A stretch of DNA of 64,000 nucleotides from Sanderia malayensis (GCA_013076295.1 RQOL01000532.1:2232001-2296000), one strand, 5' to 3'; positions 24,101-34,520 are shown, counted from the first letter of the stretch. A program made the numbers and translations. The notes: a model not told the origin generated them from the letters alone.

Positions 24101-26342
24101 AGAAGACGCAGAAAGATTCACTTGAAGAGAGGCTTCGTCGAAGGAAGGAAGAGAGAAAACGAAAAGCTGAATTAGAAGCGCAGCAAATTAAAGACGAAGA
24201 GGAGGAAGAGAAGAGGAAGAATAGGAAGATATCAATACCATTGGTAAGACTTGTATACATTTATTGTGATGGAAGATGATGGTTATAGTAAGACCTGTGA
24301 AAACATCTATTGTGATGGAAGATGATGGTTATAGTAAGTCTTGTGTATACGTTTATTGTGATGGAAGATGATGGTTATAGTAAGACCTGTGAAAACATCT
24401 ATTGTGATGGAAGATGATGGTTATAGTAAGTCTTGTGTATACGTTTATTGTGATGGAAGATGATGGTTATAGTGAGACTTTTGTATACACCTATTGTGAT
24501 GGAAGATGATGGTTATCATGCAGAGGAAGATTTAGATGAAGAAGTTGTTGAGGAAGAAGATAATGTTGGCGATGAATTTGATGATGATTATGATGATAAC
24601 ATTAAGAAGGGTGATGATTGTAGTGCATGTTTTTTTGTTTTAGCCTGGCGGTGGTTTGCGACGAGAGAAGACCGTTGTGGAGGAGGCGGCTGAAATGGAC
24701 GAATCACAGAAGAAAGAAATGGTCACCGCATTGATGAGGGAGCAGACGTCATTCGCAATAAAAATCAACAGGGAACAGACACGGCAAGAACGAAGGGTAA
24801 ATATCATTGTTGTCAGTATTAAACCATAGTACACAGGTATCTTTTATGTGATTACTATACCCCAACACAACCACCAGAGGGAATCTGTATTGCTTAGATG
24901 AGCTTTGAGGATTGGTTGTTACCTGCAGTAGCTTTAATGCAATCCCTCTAAAGGTGCCGACTTGGATAGATGGTTATAATGATAATGACTCTAAGAGTAT
25001 TGACTACAAAGATAGCAATTCGATGTATAAGTGTACATCGAATTGCTATATAATGTATAATTCGTTGGTTCTGAAAAATGAAACTTCAGTTAATTGTGAT
25101 GTAAAGGTTTGAGCCTTGTTTTGCTTGATGTTATAGGTTCGAGACCTTCGCGATCAACGCAGACATAAACAAGAACAGAGGGAGCAGCAAGCTGCCACGA
25201 TTATTGGCATCGGAGAAAGACAAAAGACTATTGTCCAAGCTCAGAATAAGGTACGTTGATGCACTTGTAACACAAGAAAAACCCTTACATGCATCGAACC
25301 TATTGTTAGCAAACAAAAGGCTATTGTTTCTCTATTGTTTTCAATGGGAGTTTCATCTTGAAGCCTCAATGCAGGATTTTACTGCACTCCCCCCGAACTT
25401 GTCACTGTATTCCTGTGGTGTGCGATATGAATCAGGTTGTTTACGGAGGCGTTTGTGTTAATAATAATTATCAATTTCCTTTACAGACTGAAAGAGAGAG
25501 GCAAATCGAATCAGTCAGGAACAGGGTTGCGCGAATAAAATATGAAAGGACTTTGACAATAAAGGAGCCTGTTGATGAGTCGTCACCGTCTGGTTTTAAC
25601 AAACTTCTTACTGATAAAGAGACGGATGGTTTGACAGAAGATGAAAAGATGGCGAAGGCAGCAAGAAAACTGGAACTAATAATGAGACAAGAAGGAACAA
25701 AAATTGACGAACAAGTAAGAATATAGTTTTTTTTTAATTGATTACATTCTACAGTTACTTCGTTGTTTCTTGAATATAATGGGATATTGGTATACGTATG
25801 GTTGAAGGTTCTGATTATTCTGTCTGTTTATTAAATCAAGGGTAACTTTACTGCGAAGCAAATTGAGAGGCAATAAGTTTTATTGAAAAAGATCTATGGC
25901 ATATGCGGGGCCTTTCTTATATTTACATGGTTCAGTTTTAATAATATAACTTGAACCTATGCTTGCTGGGTTCGAACTCGTTCAGGCAGAGCTTGTTTTG
26001 ATTTGAAACTAACGCTTTACCAACTCTTCAATCTTGCCCACCACCACCCCAGTTTCTTTTCAGCATTAAATACCTAACAAGGCCAACCTAAAGGTTTCGA
26101 GTTCGACTCCCTCTCCTGCCCAATTAATTCATCATTCAGGATTGAGGAAGGTTAATGATGAATACTTGATTATATTTCAGACCTTGGCTGAAGAATCCGA
26201 CAAATCAGATGGTGAAACCATAGAACCATCAGCCCATGGTGTAAAGCTGGATGAGAAAATGCAATTGCAAAAATTGAAAGATCGTTATAAGCAAAAAAAG
26301 AAATCGAGAAAGAACAAGAATGAAACATTAACAGAAGAATAA
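6137..26342 (+). CDS. Giant EF-hand / modular coiled-coil protein (family not recognised)
   Basis: Thirty-six exons join without a frame break into 2706 aa: 6137-6685, 7230-7438, 8166-8446, 11289-11589, 11933-12198, 12653-12918, 13194-13541, 13956-14165, 14308-14462, 14550-14662, 14856-15062, 15321-15514, 15933-16125, 16441-16618, 16723-16884, 17069-17263, 17654-17828, 17927-18053, 18156-18349, 18433-18969, 19321-19520, 19640-19775, 20086-20681, 20809-20922, 21167-21248, 21433-21632, 21776-22007, 22385-22564, 22725-22952, 23136-23264, 23435-23632, 23935-24243, 24644-24796, 25137-25250, 25487-25714, 26181-26342. Residues about 15-40 hold an EF-hand loop DTDYKGYLTQKE; a second loop (DGNCDGRISLQS) lacks the acidic residue at position 12. 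The rest is Glu/Lys/Arg-rich and predicted helical. Three motifs recur in order: ALxxKYDxLxDKL, ExxFxxAAxVxxLAE and SxxLLADLQxxQ. They define repeats of about 410 residues. No signal peptide or membrane segment is seen, so a cytoplasmic cytoskeletal or axonemal scaffold is my guess. AATAAA overlaps the stop codon. Confidence 0.88.
7937..8012. mobile_element. Pogo-like terminal fragment
   Basis: The run ggagtcccaatataacgaac followed by ccggatataacaaactc resembles the ends of the pogo-like MITEs at 19018 and 36483, including the TATAACGAAC core. Only one end is recognisable, so this is a relic in intron 2. Confidence 0.5.
8536..10880. repeat. Satellite of about 141-bp monomers in intron 3
   Basis: About 16 tandem monomers fill most of intron 3 of the EF-hand gene. 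Each monomer carries catgcgcagtag, ctgcgcaggag, catgacgtaatgg, agacgtcatgg, ggtacctgg and ccgcggaggagctgcag. The spacing between successive catgacgtaatgg words is about 141 bases (near 8567, 8711, 8852, 8994). Monomers fall into subtypes (a gtaatgg/tacgatgg form and a gtaatgtcagg form), which suggests stepwise amplification. GC content is clearly higher than in the surrounding introns. Open frames inside it are repeat artefacts. Confidence 0.95.
10890..10964 (+). tRNA. tRNA-like sequence, probable pseudogene or SINE head
   Basis: Directly after the satellite a tRNA-shaped sequence appears. It has an A box (TAGCCCAATGG) and a B box (GGTTCGAGTCC) that match the consensus, a perfect anticodon stem (TCTGC/GCAGA) and an acceptor pair (GTGACTGG/CTAGTCAC, one G-T pair). 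The 7-base loop would give anticodon TAG, but the body resembles tRNA-Arg. The T stem has a mismatch. A T-rich stretch follows from about 10990, which could serve as a Pol III terminator. I favour a tRNA-derived SINE or pseudogene over a working tRNA. Confidence 0.6.
13085..13170. repeat. (TTG/TGC)n microsatellite in intron 6
   Basis: Runs of gttgttgtt and gctgttg fill the 5' flank of the exon 7 acceptor. An open frame that spans it on the minus strand is only polyglutamine-like noise. Confidence 0.85.
19018..19204. mobile_element. Pogo-like MITE in intron 20
   Basis: A 187-bp element with inverted ends CAGTGGAATCCCGCTATAAC and its reverse complement (GTTCGTTATAGCGGGATTCCACTG region), flanked on each side by TA. 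The TA target duplication and the TATAACGAAC subterminal core are typical of pogo/Tigger non-autonomous elements. There is no coding capacity. Confidence 0.88.
19850..19990. repeat. Minisatellite of about 27 bp in intron 22
   Basis: The word gtaccttgtagctccacgag and close variants recur about five times. A related pair of words (cgagtctataccttg) appears in intron 28 near 22620, so the same motif was spread within the gene. Confidence 0.75.
22113..22320. mobile_element. SINE-like element, copy 1 (intron 27)
   Basis: A stretch of about 208 bp is nearly identical to 25921-26128. On the minus strand it carries agttggtaaagcgttag followed by gagttcgagccc, which recall tRNA A and B boxes; on the plus strand a second B-box-like word (agttcgactccc) lies near the 3' end. 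This supports a tRNA-derived SINE. Confidence 0.65.
24244..24515. repeat. Tandem repeat built on the exon 32 splice donor
   Basis: About six copies of a 43-46-bp unit (tattgtgatggaagatgatgg, then ttatagtaag) follow exon 32 directly. Two variants alternate (aagacctgtgaaaacatc and aagtcttgtgtatacg). Each unit keeps a GTAAG or GTGAG word corresponding to the real donor at 24244. Confidence 0.85.
25921..26128. mobile_element. SINE-like element, copy 2 (intron 35)
   Basis: Second copy of the element at 22113-22320, in the same orientation and with only a few base differences (for example gggttcgaac against gggctcgaac). It lies just upstream of the last exon of the EF-hand gene. Confidence 0.65.
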
Positions 26343-26703
26343 AATACAGTCTTCATTTTATTGTCACTGCACTGCACGTATGTATCTTTCGCTCCATATT
26401 GTAAATATATCATTATAATTTGCCACTTTATATACTTGTAGCTATGTTCTCGTTCTTTAAGCTCGTATCTTAACTATATTTATACATTCTATGTGTGATT
26501 TTGCATTTTATGACCCTTTGGTAGGAAATATTGTCTGCTTATTTTCATATTTGAGAGTAGAAGAAAAAGCAGGAAATGTGAACGCTGAATATGGTGCCTC
26601 TGAATCATGTTACAAGTTGGAAGAAGTTTCAAAAAAAATAAGAAGACATTTTTCATTTTAATATTACTTTCATTTTCCAGAATAACCTTTTGACCTAATG
26701 CAT

Positions 26704-27380
26704 ATGATAGTATAAGTTTTGGCTAATTCAATATAGGATAGGATAGTATAGGGTAATGTTAGGCTTAAATAGGTAGCTATCTTATTTACATTTGCCTGCC
26801 ATTGGAGCCTAGCTATCCCGAGGCCGTGTGAACGAGGCTGCAATGATAGGTAAAGTGTAAATTGGATAGTTACCTCTGTAAGAAGGGGGTTACCCTACCC
26901 TACCCACACCCTACTTAAACCCCCCGGGGAGGGAGGATGGGCTTAGGTGCGGAGCTGTTCCGTACCTCTGGGGGCGGAGCTATTCCCAAGGGATCCCTTT
27001 TCTCAGTGGAAAAAACACTTTTCTCACAGACTGCCTATATTAAAGGGTATAATTCCCAAGGGATTTTATTCCCTTGGGAATTAAAATTCCCTTAAGGGGT
27101 GCCTAGTGGCAAAAGCAGGGCAAGGAGTTTATACCGCTGGGGGGTTTAAGTAGGATGTGGATGGTAATGTACCATCCGTACCCTACCTAACCCCCCTTCT
27201 TACAGAGGTAACTATCCAATTTACACTTTACCTACCATTGCAGCCTCGTTCACACGGTCTCGGGATAGCTAGGCTCCAATGGCAGGCAAATGTAAATAAG
27301 ATGGCTACCTATTTAAGCCTAACATTACCCTATACTATCCTATACTATATTAAGTTAGCAAAACTTATACTATCCTATGG
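26704..27380. mobile_element. Foldback-type element with arms of about 220 bp
   Basis: The left arm (about 26704-26925) runs from atgatagtataagttttgg through ggtaatgttaggc and tgcctgccattggagcctag to cttaaacccccc. The right arm (about 27140-27380) is its reverse complement with scattered differences. The spacer holds smaller palindromes such as attcccaagggattttattcccttgggaat. No open frame of note. It sits about 360 bp downstream of the EF-hand gene. Confidence 0.85.
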
Positions 27381-27600
27381 AATACGTAAAAAAGGTTATG
27401 CGAAAAGCTAAGAGTTGCAAAAACAGCCATATTCTTCTTGTCTTCTTCCATTATATTTTTCGTTCTCCATCAAAATGCTAAAATAAATACAATTCGGGAA
27501 CTACGGTATCAGAAAAATCTCGATGAAATGAGGAACAAGCTCGATAAACTATGAGGTACAAACTTAATTAACTCCAAGTGGGAAATAAGGTCAGTCTTAC

Positions 27601-28498
27601 CCATTCGTTTTGTTTCTTTGAATATGGATACCGTATTTCCTCTATTAAGCGCCCACCCTCTATTAACCGCCCCCCTCCAATAAGCGCCCATCCTAAAATC
27701 AAAAAGTGTGAAATAAGCGCCCCCCTCTATTAACCGCCCAGGGCGGTTAATAGAGTTCTTACATTTTCACTATTTGGTTCAAATAATAGCGTAGAAACAT
27801 GTGAATAGACATCAATTCCTTTCTGTTATCAATGGCAACATAAGCAAGTAGTTTAAGACCAAAGTTAGTCATTATATCTTAAGGAAAATATCCCTTTTTA
27901 ATGTTTGTCAATTCAATGTCCATGTGTGCGGCTTTACCATGCTGTCGCTTCTTCATTTCTTCTAAAAAAATGCTAACATAGCATTTTTTGATGCTAACGT
28001 ATGTCAATGAATAGCAATCGGCACTTTGTTATTATTGATTATTGTTATATACTATTATTGTTAATATAAGAATATTGTTTTGTTTTTGAAGATGCTCGAT
28101 TTTAAAATTTTAGGACTATGAAATAACCGCCCCCCTCCAATAACCGCCCCCCTCTAATAAGCGCCCACCCAATTTTGCGAAATATTTAATAAGCGCCCGG
28201 GCGCTTAATAGAGGAAATACGGTATTTCTTCTTGAAATTTCTTCTGGGAGGATGCTGTTGCTTTTGTTGTTTGAGTTTTTCCTAAAAAACAACAGAGACA
28301 TGCGAGGAAAGATTGGTAATATGTTCAAAGCAATAACAAGTTGACATTGTTTCGTTGTAAATTTCAAGAATCGATGATTGATTGGATAAATGAATATTGT
28401 ATTAATACACAATAAAAAATGTTAAGAAAATGCTTACCATTAACTCGGGAAATGAGATCTTTTGTTATTTGTCGTTCATTGTTTGAAACATACTGACC
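27601..28498 (-). pseudogene. Minus-strand exons interrupted by a MITE
   Basis: One exon reads 28498-28437 with a clean acceptor (tttttttgcag) and donor (G|GTAAGC), both phase 1. The next exon starts at 28281 after gttttttag, runs to 28225, is cut by the MITE at 27631-28222 and resumes at 27628, ending at 27601 before GTAAGA. If the insertion and one TA are ignored, the two halves read on in one frame through a Lys/Glu-rich helix-like segment. With the MITE present the frame ends at a TAA in its end. I do not recognise the protein and could not connect upstream exons, so this is either a broken gene or a disrupted allele. A following exon may start at about 27555 on the minus strand, but the plus strand there is equally open. 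Confidence 0.45.
27631..28222. mobile_element. MITE with CCGTATTTCC inverted ends
   Basis: The element starts CCGTATTTCCTCTATTAAGCG and ends with the reverse complement, flanked by TA on both sides (27629-27630 and 28223-28224). Its ends contain repeated words such as ctattaaccgccc and aataagcgccc, and its centre is AT-rich and non-coding. Related but broken copies occur near 34428, 36250, 37170 and 56645. Confidence 0.88.
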
Positions 28499-28659
28499 TG
28501 CAAAAAAAGTAAACGTAAAGAGCGTGAGTTCGAGACCAGAAATAGATGCTTTATTTTGTTTTATTTTCATTTTAAAAAATTATGAAACTTTTCAATTTCA
28601 GCCCAGTTTTATTATTATGGCCTAATTTGCGAATTTGTAAGAAAACAAAGTTTTGAATA

Positions 28660-29060
28660 CTAGCAAGATTCGAACTCGGGACGCTTTAGGAGACCTTGAT
28701 AATTATAAATGTTTGTTTGAAAATAGGGATAGCGGCTGGTGAGTTGGAAGAGTTGGTAAAGCGTACGTATGTGGATGAAGCTCGATCCCAGGATTGAGTT
28801 CAAAACCAAAGCACGACTAAAGACAAAATAAAAACAAGCAAATTTATTTTTCACCATTTTCTTGTATTTGATTGTCCAATGTTAGTTAGATGCCAGAAAA
28901 TAGAATAAAAAATTTGAAATTAAAAAATTGATCAAAATTAATGGGACTCAAACACAAGACCTTCGAGCAATGAATGTTTCTTTTGCAGTAATGGGAGAGA
29001 AAAAAATTGCCGTTCAGTAGGCGGATTTGAGCTCGCGCTTGTGAGCAATTCTTATTTCAC
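28660..29060. repeat. Degenerate tRNA-like/SINE remnants
   Basis: Several words resemble tRNA boxes: gagttggtaaagcg and gagttcaaaacc near 28750-28805, gattcgaactcggga near 28668, and gggactcaaac near 28942. They are too decayed to define complete elements. Confidence 0.4.
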
Positions 29061-30890
29061 CAATTTCGTGCAGTCTGCTGGCCGTGCGTGAATATTTTGG
29101 TTACCAAAATTGTACGTTGATAAAATAAATTTTTCAACTTTTCAATTTTTCAACTTTCAAAATTTTTATTGCCGTTTAATTTCAGTTGTCCAACACATTA
29201 AGCAATAAACTACGAAATCAAAATTTTCGTGAGAATATTCAACTTACATCGGCAAGTTTGTTTCGTGGATTCTTCAACGAGCTCGAACACAAACAGCGCA
29301 CGAACCAACATTCATGTCTTCGCCATTTTGTTCCTTCCAACGTCAACCAAATCGCAAAATTTATCCTCTCATCTTCTCGAAAACATCCAGTGTCATATAA
29401 CAAACTTCCAGCAAAAACTGAGGTCTTCGGTAATCTGCAAGAAGAAATTAAAATCAATTTAAAACTATGGGCCTAGTCACAAAAGAGGCGCCTGCAATTA
29501 TCCCGAAAAGATCAAATTAATACTCGATACAAAAATATATAACCAAAAATTATCATTCCAAATTACCTAGAAACGCCAGCATATCACAGATGGGCGATGC
29601 AACTTGATATAAATCGTATGAGAGCTCGGAAATAGCTGCAGGCCATCTTGCTAATGTAGGTCGAAGCTTCTTTCTGGGTTGTGGTCTCGGTTCAAGTTCA
29701 TTAATTCAATTCAATCGTTTCCTGGCATCCATACCCTGTTCCAGATCCCAGACTCATTCCTATTGTTGTCCAGCCTCTTTCTGGCAAATTATTTTGGCGC
29801 AAAAAAAGTTGTACATGGCGCGAAAAAATGTACAAGAGAATGTTACAAAACGCATGCGTTCTTGAGCAACTCCCACATGCAATCAATCAGGACAACATGA
29901 AAGTGATTTCAATTGCATTGGCCCATAAACATCATGATCAATATGATTGTGAATCTGTTGAAGGCATCGAAGCATCTCCAGAAGAAGTCTTACTGTTCAG
30001 CATCAATGCAGAACAATGGTGAAGACTTCCTCAAGAAGTTTCGCTTTGTCTTCAACAGTAAATGATTAATTGAGTCTTAAAATGAAAATAATTATTAAGA
30101 AAAAAAGGGAAAAGAAGATTTGGGACAACATCAATGGGAAGAAAAAACTCCGCTGAAAGGGCGAAGCCCTCTCTTCCCAATGCGGGTCAGTGCTTCCCCG
30201 TGTAAGGCTGCTACTAAACCCCCAATTTACGCATTTTGCCAGAACACTCTCCCCACCCGACAATTAACCCAAATAACAAGCGAGTGCTCTCTCCCAAGAC
30301 CGAAAATGTTGAAAAACCCAGTAGCATTTTAACACTTAGGCCCGGCGACCGCCGACGGAACGAACTCTGACGTCCAATGAAGTACAGATACAAAGTTTAC
30401 AAGCAATTAGACGTGGGAATACACTACACTACACATGCGCACATGAATTGATGATGAACCAACCAACCAAATATCGTTTTCCCAATGTTTCTAAAAGGTC
30501 TGCACTGCAGCAAAAAGATTACCACCATTGATGAATTGATATAAAACCACTGATCTCAATAATCCCAGACTCCTCCGTGGCACAAGTAAGGAGTAAGAAA
30601 CAGGGATGACGAAACAGCCTATCCCGCAGGGGGGTGGGGGAGGGATAATATGCAATACCATTCACCACGCAGAAATATCTGTAATTGGGTATGACCAAAA
30701 AAGAATAGGCCACCATTTTCTCATCCATTCACAGATTTGTTTATTTTAATGTTAAAAATCATTGTTACCTAAACAAACTTTATGTATGATAATATAAATT
30801 ACTAAATGTAATCATGCAATAGACATTATTGTGCTTTATAGAAATAAGTGATATATTAAAAACATTTGTCAGTGGTTATTTAAGAAGATC
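29060..30890. other. Stretch without an identifiable gene
   Basis: Open frames exist on both strands (for example 29186-29476 plus and 29457-29239 minus, the latter ending in a good donor at gat|gtaagt) but none is recognisable or linked by phase to a neighbour. The short palindrome gggcgaagccc lies near 30159. No confident feature. Confidence 0.3.
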
Positions 30891-30905
30891 AGATAAACCC
30901 TGAAT

Positions 30906-32643
30906 TCAAAATAGTTTTAACGTGATAAGCATAAGAATAGAAAATAGACATACCAAAATGGCAGATGGTGTGAACTTCAGGGTCTTGCCAATTGGGCCCT
31001 TGGTAGAAGCTGTTACTATATTTGTTGGAGCAACCAAAAGTGACGAAGGGTAGTCATCACTAATACGATTCTCACACCATTGATCTGAGGCTGAAAAAGA
31101 AATTGAATTATCATAGCCATCTTTAATTTCCAATGTTCTGCAAGGCTATGCAGCCATATTTGGCAAGACTGGGAAGCTACACTCTTCGAGATTAGGGGGC
31201 TATAATCTGCAAGGTTAGGGGTTAAATTCTACCAGGTTTGGGGACTACATTGAACAAGATTTGGGGGCTAGGTTGGGGGATATATTCTGCAGGATTTGGG
31301 GGCTATAACCTGCACAATTTGGGGGCTGTGTTAGGGGGCTATAATCTGCAAGATTTGGGGGTTACATTCTGCAAGATTTGAATTCTGAGTGATTGTGGAG
31401 GTAAATCTTAAGGCCCTGAGAATTAAATTCTGGGTTAAGAAAATGAAAAAACCTTACGATTTGCTTCACTTGTAACAAAACGATACCAAAAAGTGACATC
31501 ACTTTGTTCACATGCAGTGTCACAATAAAATTCAAACTTGGCCATTGTTGATGGGGCAGAATAGCATCTGACTAGTTGTCCCTAAATGGATAAAATAAAA
31601 TGCCATGAAAAATACACTATCGCTATAGCAATTCTATTTGGACTAGAGCGAGGTATTAGGATTTGAACTCATAAAAATAAAGAGTGAAATAAATTGTATT
31701 ATGGAGTGGAAAAAAGACGCTATGAAATGAGGTTTTACTTACGTTTCCACATACTCTCATAGTCTTATCATCACCAACACTGTAACAGTGAAAAATTAGT
31801 ATAAAATATATCATCAAGCCTTGGAAGTAATGATTAAGCAAATTGAATTGATAATAATTGGTTTTTTTTTTCAAGAAACAATAAGCTTTGAACTCACCAA
31901 ATTCTGGCTCCAGCAGTCAGCGCCTCTGCCTGTTAAAAAATATGAAATATATTTAAGTATATGATTATTGGATGAATTATGTTGTATGATGTATGGATGA
32001 TGTACGCATCAGATTATTTCTGCTTTACCTTAACCTCAATATATGCACCAGTTGGAATATTTGTAAGAGTAATACAAGGATTGGATTTCACTGTTACACC
32101 ATCCATGTACGGAATACTGGTTGAGTTGTAGCCAAGAGGATGTTGTGATGAGAAATCTCTGCTGTAATTCTGTGGATTTATTGCAAAGTATTGCTTGCAA
32201 TTTGTAAATGTTAGTTGCTGTCCATTTGCTGCTAAATAAAAAAAATACAAACTTTGATAAATGTATTTACAGTGCGAAAGGGTTTAGCAAGGATGGTGTC
32301 GCAAAGGGACAGGGGTTTTAGGGGGCAACTCTCTCCCTTGGACTTGGGGGTCAACTTCCTGGAGTGGAGATCTGAAATCTCATCGAATTGCAAAGGAAAT
32401 AATTACCAGACCAAATAATTGCTCGAATGCAAGAAATAAATATAAACATTGACGCTTTAATGACAAATACAAAGGTTAATATGATGACTTGTTGATGATA
32501 TAAATGACAAATGCATGAACATAATGTCTTTGACAACAAAAAATATTTCCAGAGCAGAGCTAAAACAAATCAAGTTTGCAAAACTACTTACCAGCAAAAA
32601 TTGACGAAAATGCCAATAAAATGGAGAAAATTGAAAGTGACAT
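30906..32643 (-). CDS. Small secreted, probably GPI-anchored, cysteine-containing protein
   Basis: Exons, read on the minus strand: 32643-32592, 32231-32029, 31929-31898, 31779-31743, 31581-31458 and 31090-30906, with consistent phases and good GT-AG borders. They give about 210 residues. Exon 1 encodes a signal peptide (MSLSIFSILLAFSSIFA). The body has about eight scattered cysteines, for example FTNCKQYF, NPCITL, RVCGN, QLVRCYS, YCDTACE and QWCEN. The last exon ends in a Thr/Ser-rich stretch and a hydrophobic tail with almost no cytoplasmic part (ILVCLFSILMLITLKLF), as expected for a GPI signal or a short membrane anchor. I do not recognise the family. The exon 5-6 intron contains a G-rich minisatellite (31180-31385). 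Confidence 0.72.
31180..31385. repeat. G-rich minisatellite in an intron
   Basis: Units of about 30 bp with the words gggggctataatctgcaag and gatttgggggctacattctgc recur six to seven times with many differences. Confidence 0.8.
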
Positions 32644-32781
32644 CGTTACCTTTTCCAAGTGGCTGAGCCACGTAACTAACAAGGCCTACCTAATTAATTA
32701 TCAACTCTCAACAAACAAATCAACAAGGAACTTCGGGCGGGCTTCCGCATTCGTCATTGCTTCCAGTGACGTACAATTTAT

Positions 32782-32816
32782 GGGTAGATGAAAAATGCAA
32801 TACATCAGTTTGAGGT
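32782..32816. repeat. 35-bp inverted repeat, left copy
   Basis: This 35-base word, starting GGGTAGATGAAAAATGC and ending CATCAGTTTGAGGT, occurs again as an exact reverse complement at 46342-46376, with weaker similarity on both sides. The left copy lies about 140 bp upstream of the start codon of the minus-strand secreted protein gene. Confidence 0.9.
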
Positions 32817-34184
32817 CCAAAGTCTGCATGATAATTTATGCAAAACCTCGTTTCGCAACAGAATAAATCGCTAGGATCAAGCTCGGGAAACGTAATGTCA
32901 GGTGGGGTACTGTACTGCAGTGTAAATAAGTAATTTTTTATTTTATTTATATTTATTCAACTTTACGGTGAAAAACTCATTTTAGTATGTAGGCTTAGAA
33001 GTAGTGGAGCGGCATGGAGGGCCCTGTCCCATAAAAACAGAAGAGACATAAAACATAATCATAACAAATTTTATTAATGAACATTGGAATAGAGCAAATT
33101 TAACATCCATAATGAATTGGTCTGGAAAATAAATCTTTTGACTTTTTCATACAACCCTTGTTTTCTTTTTGAGAATCGCCACCCGGTTGTTGCATTTGTA
33201 TCATTTGACAGCTTCTAAGACCTGTTTTATATGCTCGATACGACTACAAGGTCGATATTCGTAATTTTTATTGAGTATCAGCAAATTAAACTTCAGTTGT
33301 TATGATTTATTTTAGGCCATGCATGGCATAGAAATCAGCAGATAAAGAACTGTTGCTCAGAATGGTAAACTGGATAGCAACTCAATTGCTATTATGAAGA
33401 CTGTCTGCATGTGCACCCATGCTGGTTGCGATCGCCCCAGTATAGGTTGCCCCAGTATAGGTTCTCGCAGCCCCAGTATAGGTTGCAGATGATGTAATGT
33501 GATGTCACATGGTCAAGCCAGGAAATGGCGTAAACATATTGGTGCAAAGTGGCCGGCACTATGCCCACAGAACAGAACACCACAGCCCCTTATATGAAAG
33601 TTTGTTGTTGTGATATGGTTTTATAATATTTCTGTTCTATGTTCAATGTTATGTTTTATATTCGCACTGTTGTGTCTTGTTGGATCTTCAAAATATTATC
33701 ACCGGGATGAAATAAATACTTGATCTTGCCCCGAATAACTTGATTTTGTTGTTCATCTAAAGCATTTTTACATTGTTTATGTTGAACAGAAAATCACAGA
33801 TGCAGACTTTGTTTTCCTTGGAAGCCGAAAATATTTATGAAAATTTTAGGCCCATCATAACGCGTCTTTGCTTGAACAAAAGTTTGGCAAGCATACCGCA
33901 TAACTTTTGAAATAATCACAATAAATTCACATTTTATAACGACAAAATCGTTTAAAGTCTTGTTAATCCACGACAAGAGCATAGATTCCAACAGTGCGCA
34001 AGAGTAAGCAAGGTTCCTAACCTCATGCATCTTGTAGGAATATTGGTGGTAGTAGACGAATATTATTTTACATACTACAACCATTACATTACATTAAATA
34101 CTCATCCAAGTTAGCAATATGTCGTAATTTGTCCAACTAATTTGTTTATTATCTATCTTCACGACAAAAGCATAGGTTCTATTC

Positions 34185-34427
34185 GCAAGAGTATAGGCTT
34201 TACTCATCCAGCAAGAGTATAGGTTTTACGCATCTAGCAAGAGTATAGGCTTTACTCATCCAGCAAGAGTATAGGCTTTACTCATCCAGCAAGAGTATAG
34301 GTTTTACTCATCCAGCAAGAGTATGGGTTTTACTCATCCAGCAAGAGTATAGGTTCTACGCATCCCGCAAGAGTATAGGTTTTACTCATCCAGCAAGAGT
34401 ATAGGTTTTACTCATCCAGCAAGAGTA
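34185..34427. repeat. 26-bp tandem array, left
   Basis: Nine full copies and one partial of gcaagagtataggttttact plus catcca, with an exact 26-base period (starts at 34185, 34211, 34237 and so on). The last copy is cut by a CCGTATTTCC-type MITE end. Confidence 0.95.
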
Positions 34428-34520
34428 CCGTATTTCCTCTAAAGAACGCCGCCCTCTATTGAACGCCGCATCTTCAAAAGCAGCGTTTATTAGAAAACAC
34501 ACGTCAGCGAAAGCTATGAA
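34428..34520. mobile_element. Truncated CCGTATTTCC MITE
   Basis: Starts ccgtatttcctctaaagaac, then gccgccctctattgaacgcc, similar to the ends of the MITE at 27631-28222. No matching opposite end is found nearby. Confidence 0.5.

Noticed and set aside
27480..27556. Plus-strand coiled-coil-like exon (NLDEMRNKLDKL then stop)
   Set aside because: It reads well, but there is no acceptor in front of it and no phase link to the giant gene, which ends cleanly at 26342. The minus strand there has a better acceptor.
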